From Vibrio gigantis (GTDB lineage: Bacteria > Pseudomonadota > Gammaproteobacteria > Enterobacterales > Vibrionaceae): a DNA stretch of 64,000 nucleotides. Of this stretch, positions 30,661 through 40,069 are shown piece after piece. Both the position numbers and the translations under genes were made by a program. The stretch lies in assembly GCF_024347515.1 (NCBI RefSeq), contig NZ_AP025492.1, forward strand, positions 3,224,001-3,288,000, given 5' to 3'. The notes below the pieces were generated by a model that had not been told where the DNA came from, did not search any database, and saw nothing but the letters and a program-made list of their open reading frames with translations. Position 1 is the first letter of the stretch, and each line of letters opens with the position of its first letter.

Positions 30661-30682
30661 AAGGCCAGCAAATGCTGGCCTT
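30661..30682 (-). terminator. Probable terminator after the endonuclease gene
   Basis: A 10-bp perfect stem AAGGCCAGCA / TGCTGGCCTT with a 2-base loop, followed on the minus strand by AATTTTAG. The T-run is short, so efficiency is uncertain. It lies 38 bases after the endonuclease I stop. Confidence 0.65.
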
Positions 30683-30719
30683 ATACTTATCACTATCTAA
30701 GCTATGATAAACATATCAA

Positions 30720-31628
30720 TTACTCGGTACAGTCTTTACGGAAGATCGACTCAGCCCACTGTGCATTATCAACGAATGGGTTACGGTTACCCTGGATGTC
30801 TTGAATCTTAGTGTTGCGATTAAATTCAAAATCATCGATTGGATCTTGGATATTCCATTCTAGTAAGCGACAAACATTACCCAAAGCCGTACCGTTATCG
30901 ACAACAGAAGCAACCAATTCAAGATCTGGGTTAGATGCATCATCGTCATTTTTGCCTTCATAGCGTGTTGCCATGTAGAACATCATACGAGCTACGTCAC
31001 CCTTCACCTCATCACGGGGCTCAAATGAATCGCTATCTTTTTTATTACCCGCTTCAGGTGATTCTGATGTTGGAGAACCACCATTATCGAACTCTAAGTT
31101 GCTACGCTCACTGTTGATGGATGAATCTGTAGGGCGTAAGTGGTGGATATCCGTATATGCTGAGGCACGGCTATCATTGAACCCGCCATTAGACTTCGGA
31201 TAGCTATGTTCTCTATTCCATGAATCACCACCCGATCCTGTATCCTTGGTATCTTTTGCTTGTGAGCGCCCTGTGTACATCAAGATTACGTTATTACTGT
31301 CCATCGGATCTTCATCCGTGATCATCAACGCTTTCCAAACATCCATTGCATCAGGTGAAGAGTTATCGGTGTAAGGAAGTTTCGTAATACCCGTAGAAAT
31401 AATGGCATTCAGAGCCGCTTTCAGCTCATCACCTGATTTATCAAGTGCACTATCGTAGTACCCATCAGGGTTATAAACCTCGCCTGGTGGGATTGGCGGC
31501 TCAACAATCGTTGTTTGACACGTTACCTTAGGTAGCGTGCCGACAACATGTGGATCATGTGCTTGTTCATATGCCGCATTAACACTGAATGCACACGGGA
31601 TAAGTAAAGTCAGTAGTGTCTTTTTCAT
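30720..31628 (-). CDS. Secreted endonuclease I family protein
   Basis: A 302-residue Endonuclease_1 family protein with an N-terminal signal peptide (MKKTLLTLLIPCAFSVNA). The beta-beta-alpha metal site is seen as WNREHSYPKS near residue 145, with His and Asn/Glu candidates in YTDIHHLRPTDSSINSERSN. Related periplasmic or secreted Vibrio enzymes (Dns, Vvn) cut single- and double-stranded DNA. I chose ATG 31626-31628 because a signal peptide follows at once; an upstream TTG is possible. It is the last gene of a nuclease-porin block. Confidence 0.92.
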   Translation of the reverse strand: MKKTLLTLLIPCAFSVNAAYEQAHDPHVVGTLPKVTCQTTIVEPPIPPGEVYNPDGYYDSALDKSGDELKAALNAIISTGITKLPYTDNSSPDAMDVWKALMITDEDPMDSNNVILMYTGRSQAKDTKDTGSGGDSWNREHSYPKSNGGFNDSRASAYTDIHHLRPTDSSINSERSNLEFDNGGSPTSESPEAGNKKDSDSFEPRDEVKGDVARMMFYMATRYEGKNDDDASNPDLELVASVVDNGTALGNVCRLLEWNIQDPIDDFEFNRNTKIQDIQGNRNPFVDNAQWAESIFRKDCTE

Positions 31629-31675
31629 ACTTTTAATTAGGGACAACGAGGCCCCTACTCCTTTATGCAATGAGG

Positions 31676-34600
31676 TTACTTGTTAAAACGACGACGTAGG
31701 AAGCCAAGTCCTAGTAAGCTCAATAGACCACCTAGGCCAAATGAACCACCATCGCTGCCAGAATCACTCATTTGAGTAATAGACACTTGCTGCGTTTCAA
31801 TCACTTTACCTTCAACAGCTGTTGTTACTGTGTAGTCACCAACTTCTAAACCTGAGATAGGTACTTCCGTCCAACCCAGCGCAATTTCGAACTGATCAAG
31901 AACGTCTTTTTGAACATTTGAAGAAGTCGCGACAAAGGCTTGAGTTGCATTATTGAAGCTCACCGACACTTCGTCTCCCACTTTTAAGTAAGCAGAATCT
32001 GAATTCTTAGTGAGGTCAACAAAGTGATTAAAGGTACCGCCACCGATAGGGGCCTGTGGACGAGGTTCATTAATAGGCTCATCAGGAAGCTCGACTGGTG
32101 TCCCTGGCTGTACAGGTTGGTCTGGGTCAGGGAATACAGGATCAACTGGGTCAATTGGTTTACCGGCAAAGGCAATCGATAGTACAACTGGATCATGCCC
32201 TGCTGCGCGGAACGAGTCAGAGTACGCTTGACCAAGTTCATGCTTAGCATCCAGTGTTTGAGATTCACCCGCATTGATATTCCAATGGGTTGCACCAATA
32301 ACTTTTGACTTAAGTCCCGCAGAGGTCAGAATGTAGTCGAGGCTGCCATTCTCATCCCCTTGAACTACGTTGTAGCTATTTGGATCTACAATCTCCATTA
32401 CGTTTTCAAAACCATAGCTATCGGCAACAACCACGCCTTCTTCGTGCAGAGACTCTTCCCCTATAAAGGTCTTCTCAGCCGTCTTGATCTCGTAATTTTC
32501 AGGTGCGCCAGAACGATCTGTCAGTACTGTGATAGCATCCTCGTTATTAAAGGCATTTAGACTACCAAGAATGACTTTTTCACCTTCCATCTCTGCCAAC
32601 TTCTGTCCTAGGTAATCCGCAGCAGATACACGTAGATTCTCACAACCGCCTTGGCGATCGTCATCCGATGTATCTTCTAGACAAATTTGGTCTTTATCAG
32701 CAAAATGGTTTACTGCAACCACAAGTTTCTCTTCACGATCTTTGAATGAGAATACCGGCACAACCGCTGCATGCTGAGTCGTAAACTCACCATTTTCCGC
32801 TTCTTGCTTCGGCATAGGGATCACTTGTAGCGAATCTAAACCAACTGTACTCGGACGGAAAATAACAAAGTTCGCTGTCGCTAGCTCACCTACCGTTGTT
32901 AGCCCTTCACGGCTAGCAATGTTGTACTGCTTAGCCTCAGGAAGATCAGCATTAAGCTGAGTTACTAGGTAAGAAATCGCTGAGCTTTCTTCAAAGCCGT
33001 TGTTTTCAATTTCCATCAAACCAACGATGTCAGCATCCAATGCAGTTAACGCAGCAACAAGCTTCGCTGTTTGGTGATCAAACTGAGTTGAATCTTGCGC
33101 TCCAGGTGTAGCATCAAATGCTAAGAAGTCATTGCTCTCACCGCCACCCTGCAAGCTATTGAAGAACTCTTGGGCGTTAAACGTTGCAATACGAACGTCA
33201 CCCGCATCAACTTTAGGTGCTAAGTCACGGTTATTACCACGTGCAATGAAAGTATCGTTGTTCGCATCTTCCGTTACATAGAAACGGTAGTCTGAGTAAG
33301 AGTACCCAAGCACACCCTGAAGGTTACTTGCTCGGTCGCCAACACGAATGAAATCTTCTGTCGAACCATTTTGATCAATATCTGTTTTAGCAAAGTCTGG
33401 GTACCATGCCGGTGCGCCAACAGTATCTTTTGTAAATGATTCAACCACTAAGCGTGCGTCATCATTACAGTCCGCTGCTTTTGCGGCTTCGTCAGTACCC
33501 GGGAAGTTCGCTTGGTTCGGGTGAACGCTTGCTTTTCCTTGACTAAGAACTAGGTTGTAACGCTGAGGTCCATCATCCATGCTGTAGCTACGTGAAACGC
33601 GCATATCAACCGCAGAAGTTAGGTTAACAAGCATGCCTTCATGACGTTCTAAGGTGAAATCGAACTCAGAGTCTGAAGCAATTTGCTCAAGGTTCACAGC
33701 CGATACAGAGCCAGTGCCTACTGCTTTAATCGCTGTTGCAGGAATTTGAGTCCAACCAAATTTTTCTTCAACAGGGCCAGTTACCTGAACCTTATCACCC
33801 ACACTTAAGCCAGTTACATCACCGACAACAAAGATACCGTCAGAGGTTTTTGGATCGCTGTCTGGCGTTTCATCTTGCATGTAGAAACCAACTGCAACAT
33901 CACCATCAAGCGCTTCACTTTGAATCGCAGTGATCACGCCTTCAACGGTAAAGGTTTCATCAGAAATGAACTTACCATTGGCTGGGTCTGTATACGGAGA
34001 AGCCCAAGAATCGCCCTGGAGTTCACTGATCAGAGTATCTGGCGATGGGTCTGGGTCCGGATCGGGATCTGGGTCAACCGAGCCATTAACTTTACCTAAG
34101 CCATCAAATGTGTCTTTCGCTAGCTCTATCCAGTCCGATTCATTGTAAGTAGCTGACGGTGACGTACCATTTCTTTGCAAAGTAACATCTTTACCCCAAC
34201 CACTCGCAGTCGGAACCTCGCCAACAACATCAACTAAGCTATCACCATTGAACAGCCCGACGGCATCACCACCATTGTGATACAAACCACCCGTAATAGA
34301 GCTTACGCCATCATCTAACGTTATAGTTGCTGAGTCGTGTAGAACAACCAGTACCGATTTCGCAGGTAATGTTTGTCCGTCAAGGATCACCATATCCAAT
34401 GGAGTCTCATCACCATCTTTATAACGAACTAATTTATAGCCCGTTAGGTCGATATCTTCAGAGCCATTGTTATAGAGTTCGATCGCCTTGTTGTTTGAGC
34501 TGCCTTCTACATATTCAGTAATAACAACTTCACCGGAACCACCACCTAGCTCAACTTTGCCAAAATCACTCCAATCATTCATATCTACAACTTCAAACTT

Positions 34601-35050
34601 ACCCGCATCATAAGTTGTACTTGGAGACATGTCCGTTCGGCGTAAAGTAACGTTTTCATTGAACTTACTGCCATCGCCAGCACCGACGATATCAACAACA
34701 CTGCCATTGTTTCGCACTGCTACTGCATCATTACCATTGAAGTAAGTCACTGTAGATTCAACGTCACCTTTGCCTTTTAGTTCAGCATCAGCGCTTGCGT
34801 TGACGATGACGTAAGTTTGGCCCGACGCCAATGTCACACCATCTAAAGATTGACTGCTGTTCCAATCACCACCATTTGGTGCAAGATCGACGGTATATCC
34901 ATCCAAAGTAGCGGAAGAAGAGCCGACATTGGCAATTTCAATTGCTTTATTGCTCCCTGAGCCTTCAGTGATCTCAGAGATGATGATATTCGCATTTGCC
35001 ATAGGTGCGATAACCGCACCAACAGCAATCGCTATTAAACTTTTTTTCAT
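31676..35050 (-). CDS. ExeM/NucH-type surface nuclease paralogue with altered active site
   Basis: A 1124-residue exported protein. In order: signal peptide (1-20), two lamin-tail domains (about 21-165 and 175-320), a DPDPDP linker, an OB-fold region (about 335-500), an endonuclease/exonuclease/phosphatase domain (about 625-965), and a C-terminal GlyGly-CTERM sorting tail (DGGSFGLGGLLSLLGLGFLRRR) for rhombosortase processing. The Glu in LMEIENNG is kept, but GDxN reads GSLN (Ser codon 32561-32563) and SDHDP reads AGHDP (Gly codon 32198-32200). These changes suggest weak or lost nuclease activity. Sister of the gene at 35164. Confidence 0.9.
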   Translation of the reverse strand: MKKSLIAIAVGAVIAPMANANIIISEITEGSGSNKAIEIANVGSSSATLDGYTVDLAPNGGDWNSSQSLDGVTLASGQTYVIVNASADAELKGKGDVESTVTYFNGNDAVAVRNNGSVVDIVGAGDGSKFNENVTLRRTDMSPSTTYDAGKFEVVDMNDWSDFGKVELGGGSGEVVITEYVEGSSNNKAIELYNNGSEDIDLTGYKLVRYKDGDETPLDMVILDGQTLPAKSVLVVLHDSATITLDDGVSSITGGLYHNGGDAVGLFNGDSLVDVVGEVPTASGWGKDVTLQRNGTSPSATYNESDWIELAKDTFDGLGKVNGSVDPDPDPDPDPSPDTLISELQGDSWASPYTDPANGKFISDETFTVEGVITAIQSEALDGDVAVGFYMQDETPDSDPKTSDGIFVVGDVTGLSVGDKVQVTGPVEEKFGWTQIPATAIKAVGTGSVSAVNLEQIASDSEFDFTLERHEGMLVNLTSAVDMRVSRSYSMDDGPQRYNLVLSQGKASVHPNQANFPGTDEAAKAADCNDDARLVVESFTKDTVGAPAWYPDFAKTDIDQNGSTEDFIRVGDRASNLQGVLGYSYSDYRFYVTEDANNDTFIARGNNRDLAPKVDAGDVRIATFNAQEFFNSLQGGGESNDFLAFDATPGAQDSTQFDHQTAKLVAALTALDADIVGLMEIENNGFEESSAISYLVTQLNADLPEAKQYNIASREGLTTVGELATANFVIFRPSTVGLDSLQVIPMPKQEAENGEFTTQHAAVVPVFSFKDREEKLVVAVNHFADKDQICLEDTSDDDRQGGCENLRVSAADYLGQKLAEMEGEKVILGSLNAFNNEDAITVLTDRSGAPENYEIKTAEKTFIGEESLHEEGVVVADSYGFENVMEIVDPNSYNVVQGDENGSLDYILTSAGLKSKVIGATHWNINAGESQTLDAKHELGQAYSDSFRAAGHDPVVLSIAFAGKPIDPVDPVFPDPDQPVQPGTPVELPDEPINEPRPQAPIGGGTFNHFVDLTKNSDSAYLKVGDEVSVSFNNATQAFVATSSNVQKDVLDQFEIALGWTEVPISGLEVGDYTVTTAVEGKVIETQQVSITQMSDSGSDGGSFGLGGLLSLLGLGFLRRRFNK

Positions 35051-35128
35051 GTTTGAACCTCAGAGGTAAACAGATTTATATCCATATCAGCCAAGTTAAC
35101 GCTGTGTTTCCTAGGCTTTACTCAAAAG

Positions 35129-35157
35129 AAAGGGTTAGTAAAAATTACTAACCCTTT
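35129..35157 (-). terminator. Terminator between the two ExeM-type genes
   Basis: A 12-bp stem AAAGGGTTAGTA / TACTAACCCTTT with a 5-base loop; the minus strand continues TTTCTTTTG. It follows the 35164-38361 gene by 6 bases and suggests that the downstream paralogue has its own promoter in 35051-35128. Confidence 0.8.
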
Positions 35158-35163
35158 TATCAG

Positions 35164-38100
35164 TTACTGACGGCGGCGGCGTAGGAAACCAAGACCAATC
35201 AGTGACAACAAAGCACCGAAGCCGAAGCTACCACCTGAACCATCGTATTCAGGAGTCACAGGCGACACATTGCTTGAGTCTTGCTTGCTAATGTTGGTAG
35301 TCATTGTCATTGACTCAATAACTTGAGACGAAGACGCACCAGCATTTTGTGCAGCAACACGGTCCCCCATTAGCTTCATGGAAATCGTGTATGTACCCGT
35401 ATCAAGGCCAACCACATCAAACATTACTGTTTGTGCACCGTCTTGACTTAATGTCACTTTCGGTAGAGAGACATTTTGTGGGCGTGGAGAGATAGAGATT
35501 TCAGCAACATCACCAGATTTCGCGTCAGCCGAAACTGGGAATGCAATATCAGCACGGCCGCTCTTCACTGCAATATTCACATTCGACTCACCCGCTTCGC
35601 CATACTTGTAACCTAGCGATACCATTGCTGGATCGTGGTCTGAAGAACGAATTGGTGTTTCTCTAGCGAATGGGTTAGAAACCTCATCAGATGCTTTCTT
35701 GTAGTTGCTGTAGTCATTCAATGAAGATTCAGCCGCATTAATATGCCAGTCAGCAGCATCCACCAAACGATCTTTCAATGAAGGCGTGATTAGAAGGTGG
35801 TCCAGAGAACCAATCTCGTTGTTGTATGAGTAACTCCAAGCGGTTTTGCCTGCTGGGGTTTTCAAGTCAACCGCATTTAGGTAGCCAAATGTTGTCGTGA
35901 TCTTTTGACCATTCTTTTCAAACACTTCATCACCAACAAAGGTGTAGCTTGATGCGTAAATGTCTTTGCCAGTTGGATTATCAGTAAGAACAAGCATTGG
36001 ATCTTCGTAGGTGTATGAGTTCATGTCACCCAATACCACTTGGTCGCCACCAATTTTTGCCATTTCTGTACCTAACTGGTATGCAGCCGATACACGGAAG
36101 TTTTCACACGAACCTTGGTAGTCATCGTTACGAACATCATCATTTACCGGATCGAAATCAGCCCAAGTTTCCCAACCAACCCAATCTTCATGACAAGTCG
36201 AACCTTTTGATTTCAAGTGGTTAATCGCAACAGTTAGACGTTTACCGGTATTTAGAACATGGAAGGTCGCCGCAACTGTATTACGTTGATAGTTGTCACC
36301 ACTTTCACGAACTGCACCGTCACCATCAATAATTGCACCACCATCAGGATATTCCACTAGCGGAGCATGCTGCTCAGGCATTTGAATAATTTTACCTGAC
36401 ACAATCGAAACTTTAGACGGACGGTAAATCAAACCCGACGTAATCGCATCTGTACCAATCGTGTCGTTTTGATCCAAAATGGTATCGCCATTCTTATCGA
36501 AACCAACGAACACATAGCGATTGTGGATCGAGTCTTGATCACCGCGCTTCGCGTAATCTTCTTCATTGTATTTTGCGTTAACAGAAGCTAGAAGCGTCTT
36601 GATTGCACCAAAGTCACCAAAACCGTTGTTCTCGATTTCCATCAAACCAAGAATATCTGCATCTAGACCGTAGATAGCCTCTACAATTTTTGCTTTCTGC
36701 AGTTCGTATTCTTCTTCCGATTCTGCGCCACGGTTATCACCATGTTGGTTCGCACTGCCACCGTATGGTGAGTTGAACAAGTTCAACACGTTTTGCGTCG
36801 CCACTTTCACCGTAAAGCCTGCATCGTACTCTTCATTAACGATGTCATACTCGCCAGAGCTTGAAACTGGACGTGGTGTGTTAGGAGTAATATCAGCACT
36901 TGTCATCTGATAACCACCAGCCGTAGGATCTTTCACGACTAAGCGATATTCATCGTAGGTATAGGCAATCACACCTTCTACGTTTTTAATGCCATCATTA
37001 ATACGAATTGGATTATCGTAGCTGAAGTTCGCGTAGTAAGGGATCTTGCCGTTACTTGGTGCCTTTTCACTGTCTAGGAACAGAGTGGCATCGCGGTTTT
37101 GTTCAATCTTAGCGATCGATTCAAAGCTGCCTGCAACATACTCTTGGTTCGGGTGGAAGTTCGGTGTTTCATACGCTAGAGCCAAGTTATTACGGAACTG
37201 GCCTTTATGGTAAAGCTCGAAGTCGAAAGCAAATGCACGAGTTACGCGCATATCTTGGTTGCCGTCTTTATTGTCATCCATGTCTTCAACAAGTTTGACG
37301 AGCATACCCTCATGACGCTCTAACGTATTTGCAAAGGAAGCACCATCTTCTGGAAGACGCTTTAACTCAACAGGGCTAGGAGGAGTAACGCTATTGCCAG
37401 TTTCTACCCAGTTTCCTGACATATTAAACTGTGTTTGACCAAAGTATTCACGAACAGTACCAACCACAGTCACTTCTGTACCGACGGCGGGTTGAGTGCT
37501 TGAGAATACAAACAGGCCATCTGAGGTCAACGGGTTGCCATCGTGATCGTAAAGGAAGAAACCTTTAGAAAGACCACTACCAGCACTTGGCAATACGTAA
37601 CCAACATACGCTGTTAGTTTGTATGACGCTTCAGTCTCATAAAATTTGTCTTCTTTTAATTGCGTTCCAAATTCAGCTTCAACCAGAGGAGAGAACTTAC
37701 CTGTGCCCTGCACTTCAGCGATTGTGACTTCTACTGGCGGCGGCGGTGGCGTTGGTGGCTCTTCAAGAGTCAGCTTACCAAGGTCTTCATAAACATCCGT
37801 ACCTACGTTAGCCCAATGCAGTTCTACATACGAACTGTCTGGCGCTGTTGCATCTTTTGTACGACGTAAAGTAACCTCTTTACCCCAAGTTGAGCCGCTA
37901 ACACCAATAATGTCGTGAATGGTATTTGGGTTATCATCAGCACCAATCCATACTGGATCATCACCGTTAAAATTCAGTGCGTCATGCCCAATGCCGCCGT
38001 AACTGCCTGAATAAACGATCGTCGCACTATTTGCTGCAACTGCATCTTTCAAATCAGACGTCGCGTTATCACCCACAACAACAATACTTTCACCAGCTGC

Positions 38101-38361
38101 AATGGTGACGTCTTTTAATACTGGAGTTGCATCATCCGGCTTTAAAACTTTATTTTTATAACTGCTGTAATACAGAGCATGATCGGTAAAGGTGAACGGT
38201 GTTGTACCTGTATTGGTAATCTCAATTGCGCTGTTGATTGCGTAACTATCAACACTCGATTCTACGTATTCTGTAATCAGAATATTATTGATGTCAGCCA
38301 GTGCCGCGCCGCTAAGCACACTACTAATCGCACCAGCGAGTAGAGTCATTTTCTTATTCAT
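35164..38361 (-). CDS. ExeM/NucH family extracellular endonuclease
   Basis: A 1065-residue secreted nuclease: signal peptide (1-22), one lamin-tail domain (about 23-195), a PPTPPPPP-type linker, an OB-fold region (about 215-370), an endonuclease/exonuclease/phosphatase domain (about 515-920) and a GlyGly-CTERM tail (GGSFGFGALLSLIGLGFLRRR). Catalytic motifs are intact: LMEIENNG, NHLKSKG, GDMN (Asp codon 36025-36027) and SDHDP (Asp codon 35638-35640). ExeM of Shewanella and Xds of V. cholerae degrade extracellular DNA. It lies between a porin gene and its altered paralogue. Confidence 0.93.
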   Translation of the reverse strand: MNKKMTLLAGAISSVLSGAALADINNILITEYVESSVDSYAINSAIEITNTGTTPFTFTDHALYYSSYKNKVLKPDDATPVLKDVTIAAGESIVVVGDNATSDLKDAVAANSATIVYSGSYGGIGHDALNFNGDDPVWIGADDNPNTIHDIIGVSGSTWGKEVTLRRTKDATAPDSSYVELHWANVGTDVYEDLGKLTLEEPPTPPPPPVEVTIAEVQGTGKFSPLVEAEFGTQLKEDKFYETEASYKLTAYVGYVLPSAGSGLSKGFFLYDHDGNPLTSDGLFVFSSTQPAVGTEVTVVGTVREYFGQTQFNMSGNWVETGNSVTPPSPVELKRLPEDGASFANTLERHEGMLVKLVEDMDDNKDGNQDMRVTRAFAFDFELYHKGQFRNNLALAYETPNFHPNQEYVAGSFESIAKIEQNRDATLFLDSEKAPSNGKIPYYANFSYDNPIRINDGIKNVEGVIAYTYDEYRLVVKDPTAGGYQMTSADITPNTPRPVSSSGEYDIVNEEYDAGFTVKVATQNVLNLFNSPYGGSANQHGDNRGAESEEEYELQKAKIVEAIYGLDADILGLMEIENNGFGDFGAIKTLLASVNAKYNEEDYAKRGDQDSIHNRYVFVGFDKNGDTILDQNDTIGTDAITSGLIYRPSKVSIVSGKIIQMPEQHAPLVEYPDGGAIIDGDGAVRESGDNYQRNTVAATFHVLNTGKRLTVAINHLKSKGSTCHEDWVGWETWADFDPVNDDVRNDDYQGSCENFRVSAAYQLGTEMAKIGGDQVVLGDMNSYTYEDPMLVLTDNPTGKDIYASSYTFVGDEVFEKNGQKITTTFGYLNAVDLKTPAGKTAWSYSYNNEIGSLDHLLITPSLKDRLVDAADWHINAAESSLNDYSNYKKASDEVSNPFARETPIRSSDHDPAMVSLGYKYGEAGESNVNIAVKSGRADIAFPVSADAKSGDVAEISISPRPQNVSLPKVTLSQDGAQTVMFDVVGLDTGTYTISMKLMGDRVAAQNAGASSSQVIESMTMTTNISKQDSSNVSPVTPEYDGSGGSFGFGALLSLIGLGFLRRRRQ

Positions 38362-38383
38362 ATTCGATATCTCTCTGATTTAA

Positions 38384-39484
38384 TTAGAAGTAAACACGTG
38401 CGTAAGCGTAAGCATCTTGAGCTGCTTCACCGGTGTTCCACTCAAGCGCGATCACGCTAGAGCGTGTTGGACGGTAGTTGACACCAAGCGTGCCCCATAC
38501 GCGCTCATCACCCCAGCTGTACTTATCATTGCCTGATGCTGCTTGTTCATTGCGATTATCAATCGCCCACTCTTCATATTCTTCAAAGTTGTAAGATGCA
38601 GTGAATTCCCAGTTGTCGGTAAGCTGATATTTCGCTGAAGCGAGGTAGCCTTTGTTCTCTTGCGTCTCATACTCAGAGTACAAATTACATTCAATTATCC
38701 CTGTGTCAGGATTTGGGGTTTCAACAATACAACTACCGATATCTTCTTCTTCATAGAAAGCATTAACACCAAGGTGGAAAGTTTCTGTCACAGCAAGGCG
38801 CGCACCAGCACCTAATAGACGCTGCTCACCGTATTTCGATTTACCATCAGAACCACCGCGACCTTCCGCACCAGCAACGACAGAGAAGCGATCGCCAAAG
38901 TAACCAATGTAACCACTAACGACTTCACCAAGATCAGAGCCAGAAGAGGATTCAGCACGGTTGGTGTACGAAGCGCCAACTTTGATCGCGCCAAAGTACT
39001 TACCTTCATACTTTGCTGTCATGTCTTGGTCGCCAGCTTCACCTGTTTCAACCGTAGTATCGAAAGTGAAGTCACCCCACTTGTCGTAGTCATCAAATGC
39101 AGTATCGGTTAGACCTACCTCTACGTAGTGCTCTTGATTCTTGCTCTTGTAAAGATCGTAACCAATAAAAACCTTATCGATCGCCAGAACCATATCACCT
39201 GAACCGTATTCCCAGTTCTCACGCTCGTAGTCCAGCTCTAAGCGATAGTGCATCTTGTCGTTTTTGCCTTTCACACCCATTGTTGCGAATGAGTCATCAA
39301 TGAAAGTTTGGTCTGCGTAAAATTCGCCATATTCATAGTTAGCACCAATATGGCCACCAACACCGACCTCACCATAGAGTTTTACGAAGTCACCACTTTC
39401 ATCTTCATAGATGGTTACAGCATTTACTGCCGATGCCATGAATAAAGAAGAAATTGCTAGCGCCACTGCATTTCTTTTTAACAT
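38384..39484 (-). CDS. Outer-membrane porin
   Basis: A 366-residue Gram-negative porin: signal peptide MLKRNAVALAISSLFMASAVNA, then alternating amphipathic beta strands (YGEVGVGGHIGANYEYG, YLASAKYQLTDNWEFTASYNF) and a C-terminal aromatic residue (YARVYF) for BamA recognition. Two cysteines in a loop (SCIVETPNPDTGIIECN) may form a disulfide. Very acidic, as in marine porins. The ATG at 39482-39484 follows AAGGATA; a GTG one codon earlier is possible. The gene is 22 bases upstream of the intact nuclease and may be co-transcribed with it. Confidence 0.9.
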   Translation of the reverse strand: MLKRNAVALAISSLFMASAVNAVTIYEDESGDFVKLYGEVGVGGHIGANYEYGEFYADQTFIDDSFATMGVKGKNDKMHYRLELDYERENWEYGSGDMVLAIDKVFIGYDLYKSKNQEHYVEVGLTDTAFDDYDKWGDFTFDTTVETGEAGDQDMTAKYEGKYFGAIKVGASYTNRAESSSGSDLGEVVSGYIGYFGDRFSVVAGAEGRGGSDGKSKYGEQRLLGAGARLAVTETFHLGVNAFYEEEDIGSCIVETPNPDTGIIECNLYSEYETQENKGYLASAKYQLTDNWEFTASYNFEEYEEWAIDNRNEQAASGNDKYSWGDERVWGTLGVNYRPTRSSVIALEWNTGEAAQDAYAYARVYF

Positions 39485-40069
39485 CACTTATATCCTTAAA
39501 TTCAACACCCGTTATGGAATACCGTCCCAAGCCTGATTTTCTCGCAGAAATTTTACCTATTATTTTTTAAAATATGGTTTCATTCGAAATTTACGCGTAA
39601 AAAATCACAGATTCACCTGAGTGATTCTGAATGTAGCCAAATACATCTAGTTATATTAAACCTGTGTAATCTCTTATTTTTATGAAATTAGATAAAGCAA
39701 TAAACACCATAAATGGGGGATGTTTCACATTTATGTCGCTGATATTTCGAGGGTGGTTATAAATCCAACATAATGAGTGATGTGCAATAGAGTATTTCAT
39801 CTAAATGTTAAAAATGCCGCTACAGATCTCAGAAAATTAATTAAGTTGGTGTTAAGTGAATTATTAATAAGGACTGGTTTTATATTTAAAATAATTGGTA
39901 CAACATAACAATTAAGGTGTATTTGATTACGTACGCTTACAAATATATATATCAATTACCGTTGTAATATATTGAACCAGTACATTCCTTTCTTTATAAA
40001 ATAAAATCAGTAGAAACAAAAAGCCCCTGCACTAGGCAAGGGCTTTGGTGATTAACTTGATCGTTGAAG
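39485..40069. other. 585-bp AT-rich intergenic region upstream of the porin
   Basis: Strongly AT-rich with no ORF. It must hold the promoter of the porin unit; a minus-strand TAAAAT lies about 65 bases before the porin start without a convincing -35. An inverted repeat AATCAC/GTGATT with 12-base spacing is at 39603-39626 and might be an operator. No Pho box or full CRP consensus was seen. The trpS terminator occupies the far end. Confidence 0.5.
40018..40046 (-). terminator. Rho-independent terminator after trpS
   Basis: A 10-bp stem AAGCCCTTGC / GCAGGGGCTT (one G-U pair) with a 5-base loop, followed on the minus strand by TTTTTG, 23 bases after the trpS stop. Confidence 0.88.

Noticed and set aside
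30567-30671. Hydrophobic 35-residue N-terminal extension of PabA, possibly a membrane segment
   Set aside because: It is read from non-conserved upstream DNA with an alternative start; family members begin at [10 protein letters not shown].
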